Below are positions 27,173-36,365 of a stretch of 64,000 bases of DNA, piece by piece. Every line of letters begins with the position of its first letter. Position 1 is the first letter of the stretch. A program made the position numbers and the translations under genes. Below the pieces are notes generated by a model. It worked only from the letters and a program-made list of their open reading frames with translations, was not told where the DNA came from and did no database searches. The DNA is from Thermoplasmata archaeon (lineage in GTDB: Archaea; Thermoplasmatota; Thermoplasmata; Halarchaeoplasmatales; Halarchaeoplasmataceae), in contig PWHR01000007.1 of assembly GCA_003554965.1 (NCBI GenBank), positions 1-64,000 of the forward strand, read 5' to 3'.

Positions 27173-28564
27173 TCATATCATGTATGCCAGGAAGGCCGTG
27201 CTAAGACCCAGATATATTGAGATTCCGGTGATATCGGTGACTGTGGTCAGCACAGGACCGGTCATCATCGCCGGATCTTTACCTAACTTTTTGATTATGA
27301 AAGGCATGGACCCACCGATGATACCCGCTACTAGAACATTGACTCCGAGCGCAGTCCCGGCCACAACGGCCAATATCACGTTCCACTCGAAAAGATACGC
27401 CAATGTACCGAAAAGCGCCCCTAAAGCTAGGCCGTTGACCAGACCCACCGCTATCTCTTTTTTCATAGATATGAATATATCTCTGAACTGGGCCTCTCCG
27501 AGTGCTATGCTTCGTATAGAGACGGAAAGAGCTTGAATCCCTACATTACCTCCCATGTCCGTGATCATAGGTAAAAAAGCCGCTAGGATCGCAATGGATT
27601 CGATAGTCGCCTCATACGAACTTATTACGGTTACGGCACCTAGATTTAGGAATACGTTGGCGACCATCCATGGTAGTCTCATCTTTATGGCCCGCCCAGG
27701 CTTGGTGAAAAAAGATTCATCACCGATAGTACCTGCTAGAGAAACGAATTCCTCCGCGATCTCTGTCGAGAGAAGATCTGCAGCGGTGTTAAGTGTCATC
27801 ACACCTTTTAGCACGTTATCCTCGTCGACCACCGGTATCATCTTGAATCTGCGGGATTTTATCCTTTGAGCGACTTCATACGCAGGATCATCCAGTTCGG
27901 CGGAATAGATGCTAGTCTCCATAACATCTTTGGCCAATCTGTTCTTATTAGAGAACATCAGTGTTTTAAATGTGGTCATCCCTAGGAGTTCACCCTTATC
28001 ATCCACGACATAGATATAATCAGTATTTCTCATCTGAAGAGGTGCCTCCTCAACAAGCTTAACAGCCTCACCTACAGTGGTTCTTTCGGTGATCGAGATA
28101 TAGTCTTCGACCATGTGAGCCCCTACTACGTCTTCCGAATAATAGGCCAATCTTTCAGTTTTCTTTCTTTTTTCAGGAGACATCAGCGTTAGAACAGTTT
28201 CTTTTTTCTTTTCAGATATGTGAGGTAAGAAATCAACGACTTTGCTAGGAGTCATCTTTTTTAACAGCGAATGAACGGTATCTTCTTCCATCTCCATAAT
28301 AAGGTCACCGGTAAATTCTTCAGGGAATTCATTCAGCACTTCTACGGCCCTTTCTCTTTCCATCTTTTTAAGAAATGCCTCTATCTTTTCAACTGAGAAG
28401 TCTCCTAATATATCTTTCAATCTGAATGTGGATAACTCCTTCGATATTTTGACAGCTTCCTTTATCTCTCCTTTTTCAAGGTGTTCGATCACACGTTCTC
28501 CAGACTTTTCAAGCGACTTTCCGATTATGCCTTCCACTCCTTCCTTTTGGCTCAAGATGATCAC
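27173..28564 (-). CDS. mgtE: Magnesium transporter MgtE
   Basis: The 463-residue protein shows the full MgtE layout: a cytoplasmic helical N domain (about 25-135), a CBS pair (about 140-265, TDYIYVVDDKGELLGM and RFKMIPVVDEDNVLKG) and five membrane helices. The pore signature MGGNVGIQ and the final GPVLTTVTDITGI, with the conserved Asp, are present. MgtE is a homodimeric Mg2+ channel gated by Mg2+ bound at the N/CBS domains. It is on the same strand as the kinases but has its own promoter region. Length is normal for the family. Confidence 0.93.
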   Translation of the reverse strand: MIILSQKEGVEGIIGKSLEKSGERVIEHLEKGEIKEAVKISKELSTFRLKDILGDFSVEKIEAFLKKMERERAVEVLNEFPEEFTGDLIMEMEEDTVHSLLKKMTPSKVVDFLPHISEKKKETVLTLMSPEKRKKTERLAYYSEDVVGAHMVEDYISITERTTVGEAVKLVEEAPLQMRNTDYIYVVDDKGELLGMTTFKTLMFSNKNRLAKDVMETSIYSAELDDPAYEVAQRIKSRRFKMIPVVDEDNVLKGVMTLNTAADLLSTEIAEEFVSLAGTIGDESFFTKPGRAIKMRLPWMVANVFLNLGAVTVISSYEATIESIAILAAFLPMITDMGGNVGIQALSVSIRSIALGEAQFRDIFISMKKEIAVGLVNGLALGALFGTLAYLFEWNVILAVVAGTALGVNVLVAGIIGGSMPFIIKKLGKDPAMMTGPVLTTVTDITGISIYLGLSTAFLAYMI

Positions 28565-28713
28565 GCCTCGATCATTAATTATTTAATGCAATATAAATTT
28601 TTCTTGCCCCGGGAGCTAATCGACAAAGAAGATAGAGGCCAACAGAAAAGGAAAAGTCGATAAGTACCGAAATCGTCCAGTCTCGGCTCTACCAAAAAGA
28701 AGCTTTAAACCAC

Positions 28714-31700
28714 TTACGTTCTCTTCAGTTTAACATCAAAGCGCGCCCCACCGAGCTCTGAATCTTTAACTTCAACGATGCCACCGTAACTCTCGACTAT
28801 CTCCTTCACAAGATACGTCCCAAGTCCACTCCCAGCGTTTTCACCTTTTTTGTACCCTCGTTCGAATATCTTCTCTTTTACATCATCTGAAAGACCTTTG
28901 CCGTCGTCTTCGACTGTAACCACAACATCTTCTCCTTTCGCCTCACCGCCGATCTTTATCTTTTTACATAAGCTATGTATCATAGAGTTCTCTATCAGGT
29001 TGCCGAAGGCCGGTTTCAATAGTAGACCTCCTTTCACTTTACTGTTGAAATCCTGGACTTCTAGAGCTATATCTTTTCCTTTAGCTTGTTCTTCATAATC
29101 ACGTATGACCTGATCCATCAAATTATTCAATTCGACCTCTCCTACCTCTTCACTCTTTTCAACTTCCTGCAGAGTTCTAATCTTATCGATCAGATCCTCA
29201 GTACTTTTGATATTCCTCATGAGCTCATCAGAATAATCCTCGTTTTCATCTTTCATCAAATGAACATACCCTTTTGCGACCTGTATTTTATTCCCGACGT
29301 CGTGGTGGAGGAGAGAATACAGGAATTCCCGTCTCTCTTCAGCCTTTTTCCTTTCGGTGATATCAATATGAGAACCTGTCATCCTTATCGGATTTCCATC
29401 ATCATCCCATTCGACGACTTTTCCTCTATCAAAGATCCAGATCCAGTGGCCATCTTTGTGTTTCATCCTTCCCTCGAACTCATACATATCGGTTTCTCCT
29501 ACAAAGTGTTTCTCCAATAAATCTTCAGATCTTTCTAAATCCTCCGGATGGGCTAGTTCTCTCCACGTTTTGATGGTCGTAGGTTCTAGCTCTTCAAGCT
29601 CATAACCTAACATCTCGGCCCATCTCTCATTGAAGACGGTTTCACCCGTCTGAACGTACCAATCCCAAATCCCTGCTTTTGTTCCTTTCAAGGCCAAGTC
29701 CAACCTTTCCTTAACTTCCTTTATTTTCTTTTCTGCTTCCTTCTGCTCAGTGATATCCTTTACAACGCCCATGATGAGTTCTTCATCTCCATATTCTACA
29801 ACTCCCGCAACTATCTTGACAGAATATATGGTCCCGTCTTTGTGTTGATGCTCTCCCTCAATGGTGTGCCTTGCCCCTACTTCCCATTCTTGCCAATCGC
29901 TGAGAACCTCTTCTTTCGGCAGATTTTTACTATCTGGATCATCTATATAAAGATCGAACACATTCATCTTTAGGAGTTCCTGCCTATCGTATCCCGACTG
30001 TTCGCAGGCTCTTTCGTTGACCTCGAGAATATTTCCTTTCCTATCGTGCAGATAGATAGCGTCCATCGACTGTTCGAACAGTGAAAGGTACTTCTCTCGG
30101 CTCTCCTGAAGTTCTCTTTCCATCTTCTTTCGTTCGGTTATGTCCCTTTCACTCGCCAGGACTACTTCCTCACCTCCGATCCTAGCGACTTTCAGGGTGA
30201 CCTCGATCCAGATTTGCGTCCCGTCCTTTTTCTCATCCAACCATTCGAAAGTTATAGGCCCCTCTTTTCTGGCTTTTCGGACTCTCCTTTTCGCTTCTTC
30301 TTCTGTATAGGTAGGATGGTCAGATACTAGATCACCTATAGTAAGGTCCAAAGCCTCTTCTCGAGAATACCCGTACATCTCACACGTCTTCCTGTTCACG
30401 TCTAAAATTTCAGCGGTGTCGGGATCGAATACGAAGAGAGCATCTGCAGATTTTTCGAACAGTTCTTGATAATTACGTTTCTGCTCTCGTAGTTTTTCTT
30501 CCATCTCTTTCCGTTCTGTTATCTCCCTTATATTACACTGTACAACTTTTTCTTCACCCACTTCGTAAGTGTTGCTGAGGAATTCTACCGGGATCTCTTC
30601 ACCTTCTCTTGTCTCCAGGGGAAGGTCTTCGTAGCGAATCTTTCCTTCGTCTACCAACTCTTTAAACCTCTTTTTATTTTCGTATAGATCTCGAAAAGTT
30701 CCTATCTCCCAGAGTTCTTTTCCTACAAGTTCTTCCTTGCTGAATCCTATCATGTCTTGTAGGTGAGGATTGGCGTCTTTTATCTTACCCGATTTCGCAT
30801 CGATTATCAGCATCCCGTCATGGGCTGTTTCGAAAAGTCTTCTATATCTTTCCTCGCTTTCTTTCAGTTCTTTCTCTTTCTCTACTTCTTCAGTAACATC
30901 TTCTATCGTTGCCACCATGCCGTCGAATTCCCCCTCTTGGTCGTACAGTGGAGCCGCATTTATCGAGAGTTGTCTTCTCTCCCCATCGGGCCATTCGATT
31001 GCATGCCTAACATCATAGACCGCTTCCCCCTTCTCCTTAACCATTTTAAAAGGTAGTTCTTCAACCGGATACTCTTCTCCTTCAAAATCAGTGATCTTCC
31101 ATTTCGGATCATCATAAGTACGTCCTTCTATCTCGCTCTTAGACAAGCCCAGTACTTCTTCAGGTTTTTCATTTGCCCATAATATATCTCCATCTTTATC
31201 CACTTTGGTTATACATACCGGACTGGTCTCAGCTATCTGTTCGATGAAATTCCTTTCATCTCGAAGTTCCTTTTCCTTATTTTTTCTTTCCTTGATATCT
31301 CTAGCGAAGGCGAACTCCAGCTCTTCGTCTCCATGCTTGATATAGTTTCGAAAAACTTCTACAGGAAACACCTCACCATCTCTTGTTTCATGCTTTCTTT
31401 CGATCATCTCGGATTTTTTTTTCTTGAGTCTCTCCCAATGTTTTTTTCTTATCTCTTTATCTTCTTCATGTTCAGCATCGATCTCCCAAACATACATGTT
31501 CCGAAGTTCGGCTTCAGAGTAACCCAGAATTTCTTCAACTTTTTGGTTAGTATAAACAAATTTTCCATCAGGATCTATCCAAAATATACCTGTGTTGGCT
31601 TTGTCTACTGAGTTTTTGGTAAGTTCAAACTTCTTTTCCACTTGGTAATGTAAAAATTCTTGGGAGATAGCTTGTGCGAGCACATTAAATTGACTCTTTG

Positions 31701-32031
31701 GATCACCTCCCTTTTGGATATACCTATCAGCGCCGAGATTCAAGGCCTTCATAGCCACTTCTTCGCGACCTTTGCCGGTGAACATGATAAAGGGGATATC
31801 GATCTCTCTTTTTTTCCTGACTTCTTCTAAAAACTCCAATCCGTTCATCACCGGCATCTGGTAATCGGAAACTATCACATCAATATCATCATCAAATAGA
31901 TCTAGAGCTTTTTCTGCCGATAGAGCTGTTATGATGTTTATTTCTTCCTTTTCCCTCTCCAAGAATATCTTTGCCTGCGTTAAAAGAGAAGGTTCATCAT
32001 CTACCAGTAGGATATTTATATTATTATCCAT
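28714..32031 (-). CDS. Hybrid sensor kinase: receiver, six PAS domains, histidine kinase
   Basis: From ATG 32031 it has about 1105 residues. The receiver domain comes first (LLVDDEPSLL; phosphoacceptor D56 in VSDYQMP; conserved Lys in FTGKG). Six PAS/PAC repeats follow, each ending in a D-I-T-E-R-K-like linker, then an H-box LLHHDVGN, N-box LIENSMIHS, DDGKGLSDD and GSGLGTYLV. There is no membrane helix, so sensing is cytoplasmic. ATG 32031 is chosen because GGTGA sits just upstream and the receiver fold begins there; the frame extends to 32070 with an unrelated leader peptide. Known family behaviour: autophosphorylation on the His and transfer to Asp. No separate output regulator is adjacent. 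Confidence 0.88.
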   Translation of the reverse strand: MDNNINILLVDDEPSLLTQAKIFLEREKEEINIITALSAEKALDLFDDDIDVIVSDYQMPVMNGLEFLEEVRKKREIDIPFIMFTGKGREEVAMKALNLGADRYIQKGGDPKSQFNVLAQAISQEFLHYQVEKKFELTKNSVDKANTGIFWIDPDGKFVYTNQKVEEILGYSEAELRNMYVWEIDAEHEEDKEIRKKHWERLKKKKSEMIERKHETRDGEVFPVEVFRNYIKHGDEELEFAFARDIKERKNKEKELRDERNFIEQIAETSPVCITKVDKDGDILWANEKPEEVLGLSKSEIEGRTYDDPKWKITDFEGEEYPVEELPFKMVKEKGEAVYDVRHAIEWPDGERRQLSINAAPLYDQEGEFDGMVATIEDVTEEVEKEKELKESEERYRRLFETAHDGMLIIDAKSGKIKDANPHLQDMIGFSKEELVGKELWEIGTFRDLYENKKRFKELVDEGKIRYEDLPLETREGEEIPVEFLSNTYEVGEEKVVQCNIREITERKEMEEKLREQKRNYQELFEKSADALFVFDPDTAEILDVNRKTCEMYGYSREEALDLTIGDLVSDHPTYTEEEAKRRVRKARKEGPITFEWLDEKKDGTQIWIEVTLKVARIGGEEVVLASERDITERKKMERELQESREKYLSLFEQSMDAIYLHDRKGNILEVNERACEQSGYDRQELLKMNVFDLYIDDPDSKNLPKEEVLSDWQEWEVGARHTIEGEHQHKDGTIYSVKIVAGVVEYGDEELIMGVVKDITEQKEAEKKIKEVKERLDLALKGTKAGIWDWYVQTGETVFNERWAEMLGYELEELEPTTIKTWRELAHPEDLERSEDLLEKHFVGETDMYEFEGRMKHKDGHWIWIFDRGKVVEWDDDGNPIRMTGSHIDITERKKAEERREFLYSLLHHDVGNKIQVAKGYVHLMKDENEDYSDELMRNIKSTEDLIDKIRTLQEVEKSEEVGEVELNNLMDQVIRDYEEQAKGKDIALEVQDFNSKVKGGLLLKPAFGNLIENSMIHSLCKKIKIGGEAKGEDVVVTVEDDGKGLSDDVKEKIFERGYKKGENAGSGLGTYLVKEIVESYGGIVEVKDSELGGARFDVKLKRT

Positions 32032-32085
32032 ATTCTCACCCTTGTTTTTAGAGGTCCTCTGATACTCCATATATTATATCTATGT

Positions 32086-32101
32086 TATATCAGTTTAACC
32101 C
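32086..32101 (-). promoter_or_regulatory. Shared upstream element of the kinase genes, copy 2
   Basis: The minus strand reads GGGTTAAACTGATATA, identical to the copy at 35205-35220. It is followed by a TATA-like ATATAATATA at about 32070-32080 and lies about 55 bases upstream of ATG 32031. Confidence 0.5.
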
Positions 32102-32147
32102 ATATCTCTCAAAAAGAGATTACGGTAACCCCATAATTCAAACTATT

Positions 32148-35147
32148 TCATTGTGGTACTCTCTCCAGATATATATCAAAGCGTGCTCCTCCCAGCTCTG
32201 AATCTTTAGCCTCAACGCTCCCACCGTAACTCTCGACTATCTCCTTCACTAGGAACGTACCGAGGCCGCTGCCCGACTTTTCTCCTTTCTTGAAGCCCCT
32301 ATCAAAGATCTTATCTTTCACATCCTCTGAAATCCCTTTACCGTCGTCTTCGAGTATGACTACTAATTCATCCCCTTCAACCCTACCGCTCAACTTGATT
32401 CTGTCGCAATTAGCGTGACGGATCGAGTTCTCCATCAGGTTAGAGAAAACCTCTTCCAATAACGAACCCGCTCTCACTTTTTCTTCAAACTCCTCGAATT
32501 CAAGTTCTATGCCTTCATCTTCCAACCTATCCTTATTCTTTGAGATAGCGGACTCGATGATAGAACCTATCTCTACATCCTTAATCTCTTCTTCATCTAA
32601 TTCTCTCAGATTACGGATCTTTTCGATCAATCCTTTAGTTTTTTCCAAAACAAGATTACCTTTTTCTACTAATCCTTCTGCCTCCTCAGGAAGATCTATC
32701 TCGCGCAGCAGGTACAAATACCCGTCCAACAATTGCAAGTTGTTGCTCATATCGTGCCTTAATAAAGAATGGAGGTATTCTTCTCTCTTTTTCGCTTGGA
32801 TCCGCTCTATAGCTTGAGAAACGTGGCTTATCAAGAGCTCAGCTGTCTTTAGATCTTCCTCGTCAAAATGGCCAACTTCTGTAGAAACTGCCTGGAACAC
32901 CCCCTGATCTCCGATAGGCACACTTATCGCTGACCTGTAATCACTTTTCACCGGTTTTGCGTCTTTGTCTGCAGATACATCATCGACCACATAAGATTCT
33001 TTATTCAGGTAGGTCTTGCTAGCTAGACCCCCTTCATCGATAGGCCTGTCGGCATGCCCATCTTCGGGAGTAGCTGTAGAGATCTCCCTTATCACGAACA
33101 TATCTCCCTCAACAGCGTCAAAACTACATATATCGAAATCGAGTATGCCCTCAGCCGCTTTGATAGCTAAAGAATACACCTCTTCTTCCGAATCACACAG
33201 TTGGATTTCAGCGCTTATCTCGTGCAATCTTTCTATCTTGTCCCTGTTTTCCTCTATCTCTTTTTCATTCTCTTTCTTTTTGGATATGTCTTGAGCCGTG
33301 ATAATTATTCCTTCTACTTCTGGATCATCTAGATGATTCACAGCTCTGATTTCGAACCAGATCCAATCCTCTTTTCCTCTCCCCCGTAACTCCATTCTGT
33401 ATTCTTCGCCGGGATTTTCAAATATCTCAGAAAACATCTCCAGCGCTTTTTCTCTATCATCTGGATGGGCGTTTTCGAAACTTTCACCCATGAATTCACT
33501 TGCATCTAACACTGAAATTTCATCGGATGGATAACTATGATATTTTATATTGCCTTCTTCATCTAAAACAGTGATATATTCTGGGGTATGGTCAATATAT
33601 TTTTCTTTACGCTTCAATTCCTCCTCCATCTCTTTCTGTTCGGTGATATCTTTTGCTATACTCAGAATCATATTTCTATCGTCGGAAAGCCGCCCGATCT
33701 CTGAAGATTTGAACTCCCACATCCTCTGTTCACCGTCTTTAGTTTCTATCTTGGATACTCCTTCTGGAGTTTTCCCTTCTTTGTGAAGTCCATCTAAAAT
33801 TTCCATGATCTCTTCTTTTTTCTCCCCATAGGCTTTTTCTGCCCAATCGGATAGTGTTGGAACATCCTCTAGGGAATAACCTGTTATATCCTTCCATGCC
33901 TGATTGATATCGATCACTTCTCCATCTTCGGCATACAGCGCCATAGGGTAGGGTGCCTCCTGTAACGCTTTTTCAAGCATCCGCCTGCTCTCTTCCAGTT
34001 TTTTTTCCTTTTCCTTCCTCTCTTCGATCACCCTACCGGTTACGATAATACTTTCGACATCTGGATCATCCAACAGGCTTATAGCTCTCGCCTCGAACCA
34101 GATCCAACCTTCTTCCGCTTTACCTCTTATCTCTGCCGAGAACTCCTCGCCGGGATTTTCTACAGCCATCTCGAATATATTTATCGTCTCTTCTCTATCT
34201 TCTGGATGTACAAAATCAAAAACGCTCTCATCCTCTATCTTCTCAGGATCCAGCAATTCAAAATCAAGAGGTGAAGATGAAGAAGACCAATATTCTATCG
34301 CGCCCTCTTCATCGAGTGCGACGATAAATTCGGGGACACGCTCCAAGTAGGTCTTTTTTTCCTTCAATTCTTCTTCGAATTCCTTTCTATCAGTTATATC
34401 ATGGATGACTATAGCGACTGACTTGGATTCTTCAAGGGGATAATAAATCACCTCCATGAACTTCTTTCCAGATGGAAAATCAAACCATGAGGAGTACTCC
34501 GAAACTTCCCCATCTAAAGCCTTGTCCAGATGTGGTTTGACGGTCTCTCTAAAATTTTCTTCACCCATCAATTTTTCCACGGTCATCCCTACAATCTCAT
34601 CAGAGTCATAATCATACTCATCAACATACCAGTCATTCACGGTCTTATATCGGTAATCCTCCCCGACCACTGCGATCTTAAAATCTTTCATTTCATTGAT
34701 CGCCAATTCTAAGAAATTTAGCCGCTTCTCTTTTTCTTTCACTTCGATGGAAGAAAGGTGATGCTCATACTCTTGGATCACCGCATCCGCCAGAACTCCA
34801 TATTGTGATCCCGGGCTTCCACCCTTCTGAAGATATCTATCGGCTCCAAGGTTTAAAGCCTCGATCGCGACTTCTTCTCGACCTTTGCCGGTGAAGACTA
34901 TAAAAGGGATCTCGCTTTTCAAATCCTTTCTAACGGTTTCTAGAAACTCCAGTCCGTCCGTCTCAGGCATCTTATAATCTGAAATGATAACATCTATATC
35001 TTCATCATCTAGTAAATCTAATCCTTCTTCAGCCGACGAAGCAGTGATCAGGTTAAGTCTCTCATCTTCTTTCTCTAAGAATGTCTTCGCCTGGTCCAAA
35101 AGAGAAGGTTCATCGTCCACAAGAAGGATATTTATATCACTATCCAT
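32148..35147 (-). CDS. Hybrid sensor kinase: receiver, four PAS domains, GAF, histidine kinase
   Basis: The 999-residue paralogue of the neighbouring kinase starts MDSDINILLVDDEPSLLDQA at ATG 35147. The receiver has Asp in IISDYKMP and Lys in FTGKG. Four PAS-like domains (about 140-640) are followed by a GAF domain (about 650-790, ILDFDICSFDAVEGD; YVVDDVSADKDA) and an intact kinase core: LLRHDMSNN, LMENSIRHANC, DDGKGISED and GSGLGTFLV. It is cytoplasmic. Differences in PAS/GAF content suggest different signals feeding the same type of core. Its last 40 codons are almost the same as in the other two kinases, indicating recent duplication or conversion. Confidence 0.88.
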   Translation of the reverse strand: MDSDINILLVDDEPSLLDQAKTFLEKEDERLNLITASSAEEGLDLLDDEDIDVIISDYKMPETDGLEFLETVRKDLKSEIPFIVFTGKGREEVAIEALNLGADRYLQKGGSPGSQYGVLADAVIQEYEHHLSSIEVKEKEKRLNFLELAINEMKDFKIAVVGEDYRYKTVNDWYVDEYDYDSDEIVGMTVEKLMGEENFRETVKPHLDKALDGEVSEYSSWFDFPSGKKFMEVIYYPLEESKSVAIVIHDITDRKEFEEELKEKKTYLERVPEFIVALDEEGAIEYWSSSSSPLDFELLDPEKIEDESVFDFVHPEDREETINIFEMAVENPGEEFSAEIRGKAEEGWIWFEARAISLLDDPDVESIIVTGRVIEERKEKEKKLEESRRMLEKALQEAPYPMALYAEDGEVIDINQAWKDITGYSLEDVPTLSDWAEKAYGEKKEEIMEILDGLHKEGKTPEGVSKIETKDGEQRMWEFKSSEIGRLSDDRNMILSIAKDITEQKEMEEELKRKEKYIDHTPEYITVLDEEGNIKYHSYPSDEISVLDASEFMGESFENAHPDDREKALEMFSEIFENPGEEYRMELRGRGKEDWIWFEIRAVNHLDDPEVEGIIITAQDISKKKENEKEIEENRDKIERLHEISAEIQLCDSEEEVYSLAIKAAEGILDFDICSFDAVEGDMFVIREISTATPEDGHADRPIDEGGLASKTYLNKESYVVDDVSADKDAKPVKSDYRSAISVPIGDQGVFQAVSTEVGHFDEEDLKTAELLISHVSQAIERIQAKKREEYLHSLLRHDMSNNLQLLDGYLYLLREIDLPEEAEGLVEKGNLVLEKTKGLIEKIRNLRELDEEEIKDVEIGSIIESAISKNKDRLEDEGIELEFEEFEEKVRAGSLLEEVFSNLMENSIRHANCDRIKLSGRVEGDELVVILEDDGKGISEDVKDKIFDRGFKKGEKSGSGLGTFLVKEIVESYGGSVEAKDSELGGARFDIYLERVPQ

Positions 35148-35204
35148 AGCTGATCACTTCTTTTTTTTTGGGGCCCACATATCTCTAAGATACGAAATCT
35201 CTAA

Positions 35205-35220
35205 TATATCAGTTTAACCC
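35205..35220 (-). promoter_or_regulatory. Shared upstream element of the kinase genes, copy 3
   Basis: The minus strand reads GGGTTAAACTGATATA, about 58 bases upstream of ATG 35147. It is a perfect match to copy 2. A TATA box is not obvious between it and the gene. Confidence 0.5.
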
Positions 35221-35323
35221 TCTGTTTTGAGTGATCCGTTCTCTCCAATTAAACAAGACTTTTAAGTAAATATCTTCGATATCGTTTTCTCCTCACAACC
35301 GGATCACAAACGGATATCAACGA

Positions 35324-35992
35324 CTATTTCTCCCATCCCTCCATCTCATATGCCATGTCCCAGAATTCCAACTCCAGTCGGCTGCTCGTAAGGAATACTT
35401 CCTTCAATCGGTCTTTTTCCTCTTCACTCGCCCGCTCACCCATGCTGTTCATGAGCCCTTTACTCCATTCTGCCAACTCCTCAAATTCATCCGAAGAGTA
35501 CATCTCTATCCAGTCCCTGTACGGATTATCTTCGCTAGTGTCGCCTTCTTCGCTCAACCTTTTTCCGATCTCGAGGAACCCCCAGAAACAGGGTAATAGT
35601 GCGGCCACGGTTTCAGGCAGGGTTTTAGAAGAAGCGGTTCTCACAAGAAAATCAGTGTATGCCTGACAAGTGGGAGACTTTTCAACGTTCTCCAATTCCT
35701 CTCTAGATATACCGAATTCGGCGGCATACTCGCGGTGCAATTCCATCTCCGTATTCAACACACCATCCAACAGCTCAGCGAATCTCTGCATCACCTCCAG
35801 ATCTTTAGCTTTTCCTGCAGCAAAAGCAAACGACCTCGCATAATCGATAAGATAAACGTAATCCTGACGCAACCAGTACTCGAACTTCTCCCTATCTAGT
35901 GTTCCGTCGCCTATGCCCTTCACGAACGGATGTTCATGGTAGGCTTCCCACACATCGGACGCTTCCTCATACAGATCCTGGCTGAAAGTCAT
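35324..35992 (-). CDS. tenA: TenA-family thiaminase II / aminopyrimidine aminohydrolase
   Basis: The 222-residue all-helical protein matches TenA in length and motifs: D44 (LRQDYVYL), EMELHREYA, SPTCQAYTDFL and catalytic C135 (LLPCFWGF), the same number as in the Bacillus enzyme. A C-terminal Glu is in LELEFWDMAY. TenA hydrolyses thiamine or its aminopyrimidine breakdown products, salvaging the pyrimidine for thiamine synthesis. It is the last gene after AOR and the MoaD-like gene, 75 bp downstream, so co-transcription is possible, though a metabolic link is unclear. Confidence 0.9.
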   Translation of the reverse strand: MTFSQDLYEEASDVWEAYHEHPFVKGIGDGTLDREKFEYWLRQDYVYLIDYARSFAFAAGKAKDLEVMQRFAELLDGVLNTEMELHREYAAEFGISREELENVEKSPTCQAYTDFLVRTASSKTLPETVAALLPCFWGFLEIGKRLSEEGDTSEDNPYRDWIEMYSSDEFEELAEWSKGLMNSMGERASEEEKDRLKEVFLTSSRLELEFWDMAYEMEGWEK

Positions 35993-36067
35993 ATCTATGC
36001 CTCAGTATCCTACAATCATCACAAGTTGATAATCTTTTTGACCGATACACTGTTGATACTGATCTAT

Positions 36068-36352
36068 TCATCCTCCACCATAAAGAGGGAAGAACTGTAT
36101 CTCTTCACCGGCAGAAACTTTTGCAGAAAGACCGTCGTAATTTATCTCTCCTTCCAACGCTATCATGATATTATCGCTCCATTCACTGGTTTTCAACAAC
36201 GATAGTAAACCCTCACCTACCTCATGAAGAGAGAGTACTTGTTCTATAGACATTTCCCCATGTAGATCTACTTGGAATTCAAGCGGTCCGCTTTTCTCCC
36301 TACCCATCTCAGAAGCTAAGGGTTGATATACTTTGACTTTCACCCGGCCCAT
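36068..36352 (-). CDS. MoaD/ThiS-like sulfur carrier protein
   Basis: The 94-residue beta-grasp protein ends in LYGGG, giving the C-terminal Gly-Gly needed for adenylation and thiocarboxylation (here three Gly). It starts 13 bp after the AOR gene on the same strand. MoaD-type proteins donate sulfur to molybdopterin, and AOR enzymes carry a tungsten bis-pterin cofactor, so a dedicated supply role is likely. ThiS function is an alternative, given tenA next door. Confidence 0.8.
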   Translation of the reverse strand: MGRVKVKVYQPLASEMGREKSGPLEFQVDLHGEMSIEQVLSLHEVGEGLLSLLKTSEWSDNIMIALEGEINYDGLSAKVSAGEEIQFFPLYGGG

Positions 36353-36365
36353 ACCATTTTACCTC

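Noticed and set aside
30763-31056. Plus-strand frames opposite the hybrid kinase
   Set aside because: They mirror conserved PAS coding sequence and have no start signal or family resemblance.
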